From an uncultured Eubacteriales bacterium (lineage in GTDB: Bacteria > Bacillota > Clostridia > Lachnospirales > Lachnospiraceae), in contig OMWV01000022.1 of assembly GCA_900314845.1 (NCBI GenBank), forward strand, positions 39,306-103,305: DNA of 64,000 nucleotides, given 5' to 3'. The notes beneath the pieces are model-generated. The model saw only the letters and a list, made by a program, of their open reading frames with translations. It ran no database searches and was not told the DNA's origin. The translations under genes and the position numbers were made by a program. The stretch's first letter is position 1; each line of letters begins with the position of its first letter. Below are positions 7,509-15,900 of this stretch, piece by piece.

Positions 7509-8468
7509 ATGGAACACGCAAAAACAGATCCTAAAATAATAAGAAGCAATCTTCTGCTCCTGCTGACGGCAGCCATATGGGGCATGGCCTTTGTCGCCCA
7601 GAGTGTCGGCATGGACTATGTCGGTCCCTTTACATTCACAGCTTCCCGAAGCTTTATAGCGGCCCTTGTCCTCATCCCGGTGATCCTTTTTATGAACAGG
7701 AACCGTCAGCCGGCAGACCGCCCCGCCTTCGCGGACAGGGTCCGCGCCCACGGAGGGAAAAAGCTCCTCTCGGCCGGCATCTCGACCGGCCTGGCTCTGG
7801 CGGCAGCCAGCTCCCTGCAGCAGTACGGCATCATGTACACCACGGTCGGCAAGGCGGGCTTTATCACCGCCCTCTATATCCTGATCGTTCCCCTGTTCGG
7901 GCTTTTCCTGGGCAAAAAGGTCCATGCCCGGATCTGGCTTTGCATAGGCATAGCCATAGCCGGCCTTTACAACCTCTGCATGACGGACTCCCTGAGCCTG
8001 AGCGGGGCGGATATCCTGCTCATCCTGTGCGCCTGCACATTTTCCATCCAGATCCTGCTGATCGACTATTACTCACCCCTGGTGGACGGCGTCATCATGG
8101 CCCAGCTGCAGTTCCTTGTCTGCGGCGCAGCCTGCCTGATCCCGGCTCTTATCATAGAGCACCCCTCCCTGGGGGCTCTGATGGCAGCCTGGAAACCCAT
8201 CCTCTACGCCGGGGCTCTCTCATCCGGTGTTGGCTACACCCTGCAGATCGCGGCCCAGAAGAACACAGATCCCGTCATAGCCTCCCTGCTCATGAGCCTG
8301 GAATCCGCATTTTCCCTGCTCTCCGGCTGGGTCATCCTGCACCAGCGCCTGAGCGGGCGCGAGCTGTTGGGCTGCGGCCTCATGTTCGCCGCCATCATGA
8401 TATCCCAGGCCCCCGCCCGAAAGGCGAAGACTCAGGGCAAAGGAAAGACGCCGCAGCAGATCGGATGA
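7509..8468 (+). CDS. EamA/DMT-family membrane transporter
   Basis: Predicted 10-helix exporter of the drug/metabolite transporter superfamily; two EamA repeats cover about residues 12-150 and 165-305. The first helix carries LLLLLTAAIWGMAFVAQSVGMDYVGPF and is followed by ASRSFIAALVLIPVILF, both typical of the family. YTTVGKAGFITALYILIVPLFGLFLG is the fourth/fifth helix region. The C-terminus ends in a short basic tail. Substrate unknown; many relatives move amino acids or metabolites. The start at 7509 has GAGAGGA about 11 bases upstream. It is divergent from lysC and single. Confidence 0.86.
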   Translation: MEHAKTDPKIIRSNLLLLLTAAIWGMAFVAQSVGMDYVGPFTFTASRSFIAALVLIPVILFMNRNRQPADRPAFADRVRAHGGKKLLSAGISTGLALAAASSLQQYGIMYTTVGKAGFITALYILIVPLFGLFLGKKVHARIWLCIGIAIAGLYNLCMTDSLSLSGADILLILCACTFSIQILLIDYYSPLVDGVIMAQLQFLVCGAACLIPALIIEHPSLGALMAAWKPILYAGALSSGVGYTLQIAAQKNTDPVIASLLMSLESAFSLLSGWVILHQRLSGRELLGCGLMFAAIMISQAPARKAKTQGKGKTPQQIG

Positions 8469-8487
8469 TCCAAACACTGAAAAAGCT

Positions 8488-8529
8488 AAAGGCCGCAGCC
8501 GGCAGAAAGTGCCGCTGCGGTCCTTTTTT
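8488..8529 (+). terminator. Rho-independent terminator after the EamA gene
   Basis: A GC-rich hairpin pairs GGCCGCAGC with GCTGCGGTCC around a central CGGCA/TGCCG, followed by TTTTTT. It lies about 20 bases after the stop codon. Confidence 0.85.
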
Positions 8530-8540
8530 CGTTTCATGCC

Positions 8541-8565
8541 CCGGCACATGTGCCGGTCTTTTTTT
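8541..8565 (+). terminator. Second terminator-type hairpin between the EamA gene and leuA
   Basis: The perfect palindrome CCGGCACATGTGCCGG (8541-8556) is followed by TCTTTTTTT on the plus strand. It backs up the first terminator. Read on the minus strand it lies just after the leuA stop but lacks a U tract there. Confidence 0.7.
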
Positions 8566-10225
8566 ATCTGTTATTTATCGCTGTCACAAGGGCATCAATG
8601 GATGCGCGGATGATATCGGGATCAACGGCAGCTCCCCAGGAAAGCTTTCCGTCCGGCTTGGCTATTCCAACATAGGCGATCGCGTTGGAGCTTGAAGACT
8701 TGGAAAGGGCGTGCTCCTGATAGGTGGTCAGCTGGTAGTTGAGATCATGGGCCTTCTTAAGCGCATTGCTGACCGCATCCAGACGGCCGTTGCCCTCCGC
8801 CTCCGTGACAAAGAAATCGCCGTCTCCGTACTTGGAGTTTACGCTGGCCTTTATCCTGCCCTGGTCCAGCTGGGTAAAATGCACCCCGTTGACAGCCAGG
8901 GGCTCTGTGACGTCCTCGAACTTCTCCTTGAAGAGGCTGTAGATCTCGTCCGGCCTGAGCTCCTTGTGCAGGTGGTCGGACAGGTCCTTTGCCGCGTAGC
9001 CCATGGCCTCGCGCATCTTCTTGGGAAGGATCAGGTCATAATTTGTCTCAAGCACATATCCTACGCCGCCCTTGCCGGACTGGCTGTTGATCCGGATGAC
9101 ATCCTTGTCGTAATTCCTGCCGATATCTGTCGGGTCGATGGGCAGATAGGGAACCGTCCACCTCTTGTCTTCCGTGTGCTCCCTGAAATGCATGCCCTTG
9201 GCGATCGCGTCCTGATGGGACCCGGAAAATGCCGCGAAGACCAGCTTGCCGCAGTAGGGTTTTCTGGGGTCTATGGGCATATCCGTGTACTCTTCGAACC
9301 TCTCGCAGATATCTTTCATATCATTGAAATTCATCTTGGGATCGATGCCCTGCATATACATGTTCATGGCCAGAGTCACGATGTCCACATTTCCGGTCCT
9401 CTCGCCGTTTCCGAAGAGGGTGCCCTCCACACGGTCGGCGCCGGCCAGGATGCCCATCTCGGCGTCGCTGACTCCGCATCCCCTGTCATTGTGGGGGTGA
9501 AGAGAAAGAACGACATTGTCGCGGTATTTGAGATTTTTGCTCATATACTCTATCTGGCTGGCGTAGACGTGAGGCATGGAAAGCTCAACCGTGCTGGGCA
9601 GGTTTATGATGGCCTTGCGGTCGGGCGTCGGCTTCCACACATCCAGGACCGCGTTGCAGACCTCAAGGGCAAATTCCGGCTCCGTGCCGGTAAAACTCTC
9701 CGGGCTGTACTCGAACCTGTATTTCTCGCCGGCCTCGTCCGTCAGCCTCTGCAGAAGCTTAGCCCCGTCAACGGCTATCTTCTTTATCTCTTCCTTATCC
9801 TTCTTAAAGACCTGCTGCCTCTGGGCAAATGACGTGGAATTGTACACATGCACAATAGCGTTCTTGCAGCCCTTGAGAGCCTCGAAGGTCCTCTTTATGA
9901 TGTGCTCCCTGGCCTGGGTCAGGACCTGAACAGTCACATCGTCGGGGATGAGGTCTTCCTCTATCAGCCTGCGCAAGAAGACGAATTCTGTCTCGGAAGC
10001 GGCCGGAAAGGCCACCTCTATCTCCTTAAAGCCCACCTGGCAGAGCATTTTAAAATACTCGATCTTCGTATCCAGGTCCATGGGAATGACAAGGGCCTGG
10101 TTGCCGTCCCGCAGGTCCACACTGCACCAGACGGGCGCCTTGTCTATGGAATCCTTCTTTACCCAGTCATTGCACTCGACCGGGGGCATATAATACTGCT
10201 TCATGTACTTCTTGTAATTCATCAT
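8564..10225 (-). CDS. leuA: 2-isopropylmalate synthase
   Basis: Condenses acetyl-CoA with 2-ketoisovalerate, the first committed step of leucine synthesis. The HMGL-like barrel shows VDLRDGNQAL (about 40), HPHNDRGCG (about 243-251, metal ligands) and GNGERTGNVD (about 272-281). A C-terminal LeuA regulatory domain follows from about residue 430 (NGVHFTQLDQGRIKASV through RASIDALVTAINNR), the site of leucine feedback in the family. At 553 aa it is the longer type-2 LeuA form. The start at 10225 is an ATGATG pair with GGAGGAAGG about 9-12 bases upstream; the second ATG is equally possible. Expression should follow tRNA-Leu charging through the T-box leader at 10314-10619. Confidence 0.95.
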   Translation of the reverse strand: MMNYKKYMKQYYMPPVECNDWVKKDSIDKAPVWCSVDLRDGNQALVIPMDLDTKIEYFKMLCQVGFKEIEVAFPAASETEFVFLRRLIEEDLIPDDVTVQVLTQAREHIIKRTFEALKGCKNAIVHVYNSTSFAQRQQVFKKDKEEIKKIAVDGAKLLQRLTDEAGEKYRFEYSPESFTGTEPEFALEVCNAVLDVWKPTPDRKAIINLPSTVELSMPHVYASQIEYMSKNLKYRDNVVLSLHPHNDRGCGVSDAEMGILAGADRVEGTLFGNGERTGNVDIVTLAMNMYMQGIDPKMNFNDMKDICERFEEYTDMPIDPRKPYCGKLVFAAFSGSHQDAIAKGMHFREHTEDKRWTVPYLPIDPTDIGRNYDKDVIRINSQSGKGGVGYVLETNYDLILPKKMREAMGYAAKDLSDHLHKELRPDEIYSLFKEKFEDVTEPLAVNGVHFTQLDQGRIKASVNSKYGDGDFFVTEAEGNGRLDAVSNALKKAHDLNYQLTTYQEHALSKSSSSNAIAYVGIAKPDGKLSWGAAVDPDIIRASIDALVTAINNR

Positions 10226-10313
10226 AGTAAATACCTTCCTCCTGACTGTGGATTCTTCCGGCTTATCTTCTTAAAGACCGCGCCGTCTGCCGGTTTCCCT
10301 TTCCCGGCACTAG

Positions 10314-10619
10314 AAAAGCCCTGCATCTCTTTTCTTAAGAGACGCAAGGCTGAAAAATCTTACGCGGTACCACTCTTCTTCACGAATGATCGTGCACTCA
10401 CCGGATACGATCCTTTAAAAGACTTATATCCTCTCCCCGATAACGGTGGGAATCCGTCTGTGCCTACTCTCGCCGGCAGATGATCATCTGACTTTGCCTT
10501 ATGATTTGGGACAGCCGCTCAGGGGCGAGTTCCCTCTGCATCCTCTGCTGCCTCACACCTGCCGGCAGCTCTCTGAACTCAGATAACAGATATACTATTC
10601 CCCGTCATCGCATTTGCTC
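10314..10619 (-). ncRNA. Leucine T-box leader of leuA
   Basis: Reading the minus strand, the leader opens with GCGATGACGGGGAATAGTA, the conserved 5' part of stem I. It continues through a GAGAGCTGCC segment to GAACTCGCC, where CTC (10529-10527) is the likely specifier codon for leucine. GAGTAGGCACAGACGG follows. The T-box proper, AGAGTGGTACCGCG, is at 10376-10363. The competing terminator is a long hairpin (10350-10317) ending in TTTT. Uncharged tRNA-Leu with a GAG anticodon would stabilise the antiterminator and allow leuA transcription. Confidence 0.95.
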
Positions 10620-10625
10620 TCTGAT

Positions 10626-10654
10626 ACGATACCATTACGGGGACAAAATGTCAA
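10626..10654 (-). promoter_or_regulatory. Promoter of the leuA T-box transcript
   Basis: TTGACA (10654-10649) and TATCGT (10631-10626) on the minus strand are spaced by 17 bases, placing the start a few bases before the conserved T-box 5' end. It lies 14 bases downstream of the hydrolase stop codon. Confidence 0.75.
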
Positions 10655-10667
10655 CAGCTTATTTCCC

Positions 10668-11600
10668 TTACCTTCTGATCCGGTCCATAAAGGCGCAGAT
10701 CTCCTCGTATGTCTCTTCCCTGTCATCCTCGTTGAGGATCTCGTGGCGGTCGCCCGGGCGGGACCTTACGATGACCTTCCGGATCCCTGCCTTTTTAAAG
10801 CTGCGGCGGATGCCTTCGATGTCCTTGCCGTAATGGCCGACCGGGTCTTCGCTTCCATAGATCATGAGGATGGGCAGATCTTCCGGTATCCTTTCTATAT
10901 TATTGGGATCCTGAATGAAATCCAGGAGCTCAAAGAGAGTCTCAAATCCATTCACCGTGAAGGGAAAACCGCAGTAGGGGTCAGCTATATAGGCATCGAC
11001 ATTGTCCGTGTTGACGGAAAGCCAGTCAAAATCCGTCCGGCTGGGCTTGATCTTTGCGTTGTAGGGGCCGAAAGCCAGGGCGTTCAAAATCCGGCTTCTG
11101 TGATGCTTCCCCCTGGCCAGACCTATGGTCTTCGCAAGGGCTCTGCCTGTCTTCAGGGTCAGCGCAGGCTGCGAACCTGTGCCGCTCAGAATGACCCCGT
11201 CCAACAGACTGCCGTATGTCATCATGTAGCGGCGGGCCAGGAAAGATCCCATACTGTGCCCCAGCATAAAAAATGGAACATCCGGATATTTGGATCTTAC
11301 TTCCTTCGTCACCCGGACAAGGTCGGTCACCACGGTCTTTGACCGTCTCTTTGCGGGAAAATACCCCAGCTCATCCATATTTTTTGCCGTGAGCCCGTGG
11401 CCCAGGTGATCGTTTCCTATCACAAGAAAGCCTCTCCTGGCCATAAAGCTTGCAAATTCATCGTATCTGTCTATATACTCGCACATGCCGTGCGCGATCT
11501 GAAGTATGCCTTTCAGTTTCCCGGTCGGCCGCCACTGGACCACGTGGAGCCGGTTCCTGCCGTTCGTCGATTTGATATAAAATTCTGTTTTCTCTATCAT
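10668..11600 (-). CDS. Alpha/beta hydrolase, monoacylglycerol lipase / lysophospholipase-like (S33)
   Basis: A 310-aa cytoplasmic serine hydrolase of the serine-aminopeptidase/Hydrolase_4 family. Motifs: VQWRPTGKLKGILQIAHGMCEYIDRYDEFA (oxyanion HG), GHSMGSFLARRYM (nucleophile Ser about residue 115), YGSEDPVG (acid) and a late DRHEILNE (His). These match lysophospholipase/monoglyceride lipase-like proteins; the natural substrate is not deducible. I start at ATG 11600 (MIEKTEFYIK): GGAGG lies 9 bases upstream, and an in-frame GTG at 11609 falls next to that site. It is monocistronic and faces away from the metal ATPase pair. Confidence 0.88.
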   Translation of the reverse strand: MIEKTEFYIKSTNGRNRLHVVQWRPTGKLKGILQIAHGMCEYIDRYDEFASFMARRGFLVIGNDHLGHGLTAKNMDELGYFPAKRRSKTVVTDLVRVTKEVRSKYPDVPFFMLGHSMGSFLARRYMMTYGSLLDGVILSGTGSQPALTLKTGRALAKTIGLARGKHHRSRILNALAFGPYNAKIKPSRTDFDWLSVNTDNVDAYIADPYCGFPFTVNGFETLFELLDFIQDPNNIERIPEDLPILMIYGSEDPVGHYGKDIEGIRRSFKKAGIRKVIVRSRPGDRHEILNEDDREETYEEICAFMDRIRR

Positions 11601-11714
11601 CACTGGCACCTCCGTATCATTCCATCTGCATTTTTGAACTATAGTTTAACACAGATACGCCCTGCCAACAACAGGGTAAATCAGCACAATGTTTACATTA
11701 TTTTCCTTATTCTA

Positions 11715-11773
11715 TTGACAAGCTGTTCTGCCATGATATAATCAAGTTAATATATGAACAGATATTCATGTAT
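11715..11773 (+). promoter_or_regulatory. Promoter with ArsR/SmtB-type operator for the metal-export pair
   Basis: TTGACA (11715-11720) and TATAAT (11737-11742) are spaced by 16 bases. The dyad TGAA-CAGATA-TTCA (11755-11768), within ATATGAACAGATATTCATGT, overlaps the expected transcription start. It matches the imperfect 12-2-12 class of operators known for CzrA/SmtB/CadC sensors, which derepress Zn/Cd efflux genes. No ArsR gene is in the window, so the regulator would act in trans. Confidence 0.7.
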
Positions 11774-11791
11774 TTAAAGGAGGACAAACAG

Positions 11792-12010
11792 ATGAAGAAA
11801 ACCTACAAGATCGATGTCGACTGTGCCAACTGTGCTGCCAAGATGGAAGAAGCGGCCAAGAAAGTCGAAGGCGTCAACGATGTGATCGTCAATTTCATGA
11901 CTCTGAAGATGAAGGTAGACTTTAAGGACGGAGTCGACAAGGACGCAGTCATGGCCAACATTTTCAAGGAGTGCCGCAAGGTCGAGGACGACTGCGAGAT
12001 ATACTTCTGA
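11792..12010 (+). CDS. Small heavy-metal-associated (HMA) domain protein
   Basis: A 72-aa ferredoxin-like HMA domain: KKTYKIDVDCANCAAKMEEAAKKVEGVNDVIVNF. DCANCA at residues 10-15 is the CxxC metal site, with an Asp before it as in Zn/Cd-type HMA domains. The start at 11792 follows AAAGGAGGA by 7 bases; an upstream ATG at 11768 lies within the operator. The ATPase gene starts 2 bases after its stop, so this is probably the detached metal-binding domain or metallochaperone of that pump. Confidence 0.9.
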   Translation: MKKTYKIDVDCANCAAKMEEAAKKVEGVNDVIVNFMTLKMKVDFKDGVDKDAVMANIFKECRKVEDDCEIYF

Positions 12011-12012
12011 TC

Positions 12013-13881
12013 ATGAATAAAAAGCAGAAGAAGAATCTTACGCGGATCATCGTATCTGCCATCCTGCTGCTGGTATTTTCCCTGCTGCCCGTCAAGGGGG
12101 CGGTCCGCTTTATCCTCTTCCTCATCCCCTATTTTATCATAGGATATGACGTTCTGAGGAAAGCCGGCAAGGGCATCATAAACCGGCAGGTATTCGATGA
12201 GAATTTTCTGATGGCGGTTGCTACGGTCGGCTCTATGGCCCTGGGCGAGTACGTGGAGGGGAGCGCTGTTATGCTCTTCTACCAGATCGGCGAGCTTTTT
12301 CAGAGCATTGCCGTGGGCAAGAGCCGCAAGAACATTACAGAACTGATGGATATCCGGCCGGATTATGCCAATCTGGAGACAGAGGACGGCATAGAGGAAG
12401 TGGACCCGGATGACGTGGAAGTCGGAAGCATCATCGTTGTGAAGCCGGGCGAGAAGATCCCCATAGACGGGGTCATCATCGAGGGGACTACATCTCTCAA
12501 TACAAGCGCCCTTACGGGCGAGAGCCTGCCCAGGGACGCGGCCGCCGGAGATGAGGTCATAAGCGGAAGCATAAACACGACCGGCCTCATCCGGGTGAAG
12601 ACGACCCGGGAATTTGGGGAGTCAACCGCTTCCAAGATCCTGGATATGGTCGAGAACGCCAGCTCCAGGAAGTCGCGTCCGGAAGACTTCATCACGAAGT
12701 TCGCCCACTATTACACACCGGCTGTCTGCGGAGCCGCCCTGGCCCTTGCCGTGCTGCCCCCGCTTGTTCGCATGGCTTTCATGCAGGCGGATCCCCTCTG
12801 GTCTGCCTGGATATTCCGGGCCCTGACATTTCTGGTCATCAGCTGTCCCTGCGCTCTTGTCATCAGCATACCGCTCAGCTTCTTCGCCGGGATCGGCGGG
12901 GCCAGCCACGAGGGCATCCTGATAAAGGGTTCCAACTACATGGAGACCCTTTCCAAGGTACGCTATGCGGCATTTGACAAGACAGGGACCATGACGGAGG
13001 GCGTTTTCGAGGTCAGCGGCATCCACCACGCATCCATGGACACGGACAAGCTTCTCGAATATGCTGCCCTGGCGGAGAGCTACTCCAGCCACCCAATCAG
13101 CCTGAGTCTTCAGCGGGCCTATGGGAAGGAGATAGACCCCGAGCGGGCATCTGATATTAAGGAAGTCGGCGGAGCCGGAGTCACGGCCAAAGTCGACGGA
13201 GTCCCTGTCGCCGTGGGCAATGCAAGACTCATGCAGCAGCTGGGCATAGACTACATGGACTGCCACAGCATCGGCACGATCGTCCACGTTGCCGTAGACG
13301 GAAGCTACGCCGGCCACATCCTGATCGCGGATGTGATAAAGCCCCACGCCCGCCAGGCCATAGAGACCCTCAAGGCCTCCGGCATAAAGAAGACCATACT
13401 TCTCACCGGCGATTCAAAAAATGTAGCTGACAACGTCGCGGCCGAGCTGGGAATAGACGAGGTGCACGCCCAGCTGCTGCCCGGGGATAAGGTAAAGTTC
13501 GTGGAGAACATGATAGGAGCCGAATCTTCCGGTGAAAAGCTCGCTTTTGTGGGAGACGGCATTAATGACGCCCCTGTCCTGGCAAGGGCCGATGTCGGCA
13601 TCGCCATGGGCGCTCTGGGCTCAGACGCAGCCATAGAGGCTGCAGATGTCGTTCTCATGGACGACGATCCCTTAAAGATCTCCAAGGCCATCCGCATTTC
13701 CAAAAAGTGCCTGCGCATCGTTTACGAGAACATTGTATTCGCCATAGGGGTCAAACTCCTGTGCCTGATCTTGTCGGCTCTTGGCATCACAGATATGTGG
13801 GCCGCCATCTTCGCCGACGTCGGCGTTATGATCATTGCGGTCTGCAACGCCATCCGCGTCCTTCGGGTTAAGAATCTCTGA
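12013..13881 (+). CDS. Heavy-metal P1B-type ATPase, Zn/Cd/Pb type
   Basis: Membrane pump of about 622 aa that should export divalent soft metals. In order: two N-terminal hydrophobic segments, actuator TGESLPRD (about residue 165), metal-site helix SCPCALVISIPLSFFAGIGG (CPC, about 279), phosphorylation site DKTGTMTEG (about 322), nucleotide-domain HP motif SSHPIS (about 362), GDGINDAP (about 513) and two C-terminal helices. The ISIPLSFFAGIGGASHEGILIKG context resembles ZntA/CadA-type pumps rather than CopA. There is no N-terminal HMA domain; it is supplied by the gene 2 bases upstream. ATG 12013 is chosen because it follows that stop; a GTG at 11971 would overlap the small gene. Confidence 0.92.
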   Translation: MNKKQKKNLTRIIVSAILLLVFSLLPVKGAVRFILFLIPYFIIGYDVLRKAGKGIINRQVFDENFLMAVATVGSMALGEYVEGSAVMLFYQIGELFQSIAVGKSRKNITELMDIRPDYANLETEDGIEEVDPDDVEVGSIIVVKPGEKIPIDGVIIEGTTSLNTSALTGESLPRDAAAGDEVISGSINTTGLIRVKTTREFGESTASKILDMVENASSRKSRPEDFITKFAHYYTPAVCGAALALAVLPPLVRMAFMQADPLWSAWIFRALTFLVISCPCALVISIPLSFFAGIGGASHEGILIKGSNYMETLSKVRYAAFDKTGTMTEGVFEVSGIHHASMDTDKLLEYAALAESYSSHPISLSLQRAYGKEIDPERASDIKEVGGAGVTAKVDGVPVAVGNARLMQQLGIDYMDCHSIGTIVHVAVDGSYAGHILIADVIKPHARQAIETLKASGIKKTILLTGDSKNVADNVAAELGIDEVHAQLLPGDKVKFVENMIGAESSGEKLAFVGDGINDAPVLARADVGIAMGALGSDAAIEAADVVLMDDDPLKISKAIRISKKCLRIVYENIVFAIGVKLLCLILSALGITDMWAAIFADVGVMIIAVCNAIRVLRVKNL

Positions 13882-13896
13882 TCTCAATTATTAAAA

Positions 13897-13944
13897 ATCC
13901 GGCAGGATCCGTTCCCTGTGAACAGACCCTGCCGGATCTTTTTA
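13897..13944 (+). terminator. Bidirectional terminator between the metal ATPase and NUDIX genes
   Basis: ATCCGGCAGG (13897-13906) pairs with CCTGCCGGAT (13928-13937), followed by CTTTTTAT. On the other strand it is followed by TTTTTAATAA, so it can serve the convergent NUDIX gene too. Confidence 0.88.
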
Positions 13945-14463
13945 TATCTCGCGGCTTTGAACAAATTCTCCGAACATGTCCTGGTCCGGCCTCTGCCGCC
14001 TGACATAGACACCGTCAAGGGCATAGGCATCCAGCCTGTCGCCTGTATAGACCAGCTTCAGGGAGAAGAAGGGAGCGCCGTGCTGCATGAGCCAGAAGAA
14101 GATCTTATCTCCCTCCCAGATATTCAGGTCAAATACCTTATCCTTGTCCAGCCACTCCAGCTCGCCCTCGTCGCAGTCCCCTATGCTGCCTTCCCAGTCA
14201 TAGGCCGAGTACAGATGCATAAACTCTGTCTCATAGCGGTCCGTGACAAATGTAACGATGCCCCGGAAAGCATAGTCCGTGAGGATAAGGCCGGTCTCCT
14301 CTCTCGTCTCTCGCAGCAGGCAGTCTTCCGGGCTTTCCTTGTCCTCGAACTTGCCGCCGACACCGACCCACTTATCTTTATTGATATCATGCTTTTTCTT
14401 GGTCCGGTGCATCATAAGATATCTGCCGTCCCGCTCAAGATAACACAGCGTAGTCAGAAGCAT
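13942..14463 (-). CDS. NUDIX hydrolase (MutT-like)
   Basis: A 173-aa pyrophosphohydrolase with a complete NUDIX box at about residues 38-60: GGKFEDKESPEDCLLRETREETGL matches GX5EX7REUXEEXGU. The N-terminal TTLCYLERDGRYLMMHRTKKKHDINKDKWVGVGG resembles 8-oxo-dGTP-type MutT proteins of Firmicutes, suggesting nucleotide-pool cleaning, although the substrate is not certain. The start at 14463 has GGATGGGG upstream. It is followed closely by the operon terminator and preceded by a small membrane-protein gene 14 bases upstream. Confidence 0.88.
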   Translation of the reverse strand: MLLTTLCYLERDGRYLMMHRTKKKHDINKDKWVGVGGKFEDKESPEDCLLRETREETGLILTDYAFRGIVTFVTDRYETEFMHLYSAYDWEGSIGDCDEGELEWLDKDKVFDLNIWEGDKIFFWLMQHGAPFFSLKLVYTGDRLDAYALDGVYVRRQRPDQDMFGEFVQSREI

Positions 14464-14477
14464 GCTCTATCCCCATC

Positions 14478-14924
14478 CTAATTTGATCCAAAGTAATACT
14501 GATACATCTGGAAACCAAAGGCACAGGCTGTGCAGCAGACAAGAGCCGCCAGAGTGAAGAAAAGACTCCTCTTCTTATCCCTGAAATCGGAGACGATCAT
14601 AGCCTGATCGTATTCATCCCCGCTCGCCTCATGAAATACGCGGATCTGAACCTTGGCCCCCTTGGGATAATACTGGGCAGCCTCCTTCAGAGTATCAAAT
14701 ACCTGTTTGGAATAGCAGTACTTCTTCCTGCCCTTCTCATCGCGGTACATGATCTTGCATACGAAAGTCAGCTCTCTTTTATCTCCCTTGAAGGGATGGA
14801 CATAATTCTCGACCGTCCCGTCTGTCCTTTTATTCTTCAGGTAGGGCGACCAGAAGGCAAACTCAAAAACACCAAAAATAATAAGGATGATGAGATTGGT
14901 AACGTTAAATATGTATGAATACAT
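14478..14924 (-). CDS. Two-helix membrane protein of unknown function (DUF3592-like appearance)
   Basis: I do not recognise the family with confidence. The 148-aa protein has an N-terminal helix (NVTNLIILIIFGVFEFAFW) and a C-terminal helix (LFFTLAALVCCTACAFGFQMYQYYF). Between them is a soluble domain of about 85 aa (TVENYVHPFKGDKRELTFVCKIMYRDEKGRKKYCYSK), compatible with a DUF3592-type beta domain. The ATG at 14924 is chosen because GGAGG lies 9 bases upstream; an ATG at 14930 is only 3 bases from it. It is probably cotranscribed with the NUDIX gene. Confidence 0.68.
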   Translation of the reverse strand: MYSYIFNVTNLIILIIFGVFEFAFWSPYLKNKRTDGTVENYVHPFKGDKRELTFVCKIMYRDEKGRKKYCYSKQVFDTLKEAAQYYPKGAKVQIRVFHEASGDEYDQAMIVSDFRDKKRSLFFTLAALVCCTACAFGFQMYQYYFGSN

Positions 14925-15040
14925 AGTCATGATCCTCCATGTATCTGTTATTATGCGCAGCAATATTAATATACTCTATAGGAAACGATTATTCAATAAG
15001 GAAAATGACACTTAACTTATCCGCAAAATTATGGTAGACT

Positions 15041-15060
15041 TATATACATATTCGTATATA
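15041..15060. promoter_or_regulatory. Dyad operator candidate upstream of the DtxR-type gene
   Basis: TATATAC and GTATATA are perfect 7-bp inverted repeats separated by 6 bases. The dyad lies about 80 bases before the regulator start and overlaps a plausible -10 region. It could be an autoregulatory site; it differs from the GTTAG dyads found further on. Confidence 0.45.
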
Positions 15061-15142
15061 CATGACAGTTTTTCTTCACATGATACAGTTCCCGCAGGGG
15101 GGAACTGCCTTTACTATCTACATAAACTGGGGGAATGAACTC

Positions 15143-15532
15143 ATGAAGATGCAGGAATCACCGGAGGATTACCTCGAGACGATCCTTATGCTTTCCAGGG
15201 AACAGGAGCATGTGCGCTCTATTGATGTTTCCAGGCATCTCGGTTTCTCCAAACCGAGCGTCTCCGTTGCCATGAAACGCCTGCGTGAGAACGGCTATGT
15301 CGAGATGGACGAGAATAATTACCTTACGCTTACAGACGCGGGGATGAAGATCGCGTCGGAGATCTACGAAAGGCACACGGTTCTTTCGGCAGCTCTCATG
15401 TCGCTGGGGATCGATAAGGAGACCGCGACGAATGACGCCTGCCGGATCGAGCATGTGATCAGCGAGACAAGCTTCAACAAGATAAAAGAACTCTACAGGC
15501 AGTCACTGGAAGAGAAAAAGACATCTGAATAA
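15143..15532 (+). CDS. DtxR/MntR-family metal-dependent repressor
   Basis: A 129-aa regulator with an N-terminal winged helix (EDYLETILMLSREQEHVRSIDVSRHLGFSKPSVSVAMKRLRENGYVEMDENNYLTLTDAG) and a dimer/metal domain (IYERHTVLSAALMSLGIDKETATNDACRIEHVISE). By alignment to known members, Asp in SPEDYLETI occupies the MntR D8 position. The C-x2-E-H set (CRIEH) corresponds to DtxR C102/E105/H106, so iron or manganese sensing are both possible. There is no C-terminal SH3-like domain. The start at 15143 has GGGGGAA 8 bases upstream; an upstream in-frame ATG at 15062 has no ribosome site. A strong terminator follows. It neighbours DUF2325 and a Fur-like gene. Confidence 0.88.
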   Translation: MKMQESPEDYLETILMLSREQEHVRSIDVSRHLGFSKPSVSVAMKRLRENGYVEMDENNYLTLTDAGMKIASEIYERHTVLSAALMSLGIDKETATNDACRIEHVISETSFNKIKELYRQSLEEKKTSE

Positions 15533-15555
15533 AAAGGCATCTCTATAAAGAGGAA

Positions 15556-15595
15556 GAGGCCGCCGCACCAGACAAAGGTGCGGCGGCCTCTTGTT
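15556..15595 (+). terminator. Terminator after the DtxR-type gene
   Basis: A perfect 14-bp GC-rich stem pairs GAGGCCGCCGCACC with GGTGCGGCGGCCTC (15556-15590), followed by TTGTTT. It also faces the convergent DUF2325 gene. Confidence 0.85.
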
Positions 15596-15618
15596 TAAAA
15601 AAAGCTGATCATGAAAAT

Positions 15619-15900
15619 TTACACAGCATTTGCTGCCAGGATCCCTTCCAGGGCAGATCCGCTGCTCGTATGACAGCGCACAAGCTTAAAGTTCTTCCTG
15701 CCCGCTTCTTCCACAGCGGTCCTCACCATCTTGTGGGAGACCGTATTTGTAAAAAGGATGCACAGATCCGGATTCCCGATCTTCCGTGAGAGATCTGCCG
15801 GCATCTGGGTAAACACCTTCGCCTTGCATCCGTGTGTCTTGCATATGTCCTTATATCTGCATACCATTCTGTCATGTCCGCCTATGATTACAATACTCAT
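15619..15900 (-). CDS. DUF2325 protein
   Basis: A 93-aa protein matching DUF2325: MSIVIIGGHDRMVCRYKDICKTHG at the N-terminus, TNTVSHKMVRTAVEEA in the middle and HTSSGSALEGIL near the C-terminus. The fold is probably a small Rossmann-like unit. Biochemical role unknown; the family has frequently been seen beside iron-uptake and metal-regulator genes. The start at 15900 has GGGGATAG 3 bases upstream. Its promoter region (15992-16073) carries a Fur-box-like dyad and two GTTAG-type dyads, which ties it to metal control. Confidence 0.8.
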   Translation of the reverse strand: MSIVIIGGHDRMVCRYKDICKTHGCKAKVFTQMPADLSRKIGNPDLCILFTNTVSHKMVRTAVEEAGRKNFKLVRCHTSSGSALEGILAANAV

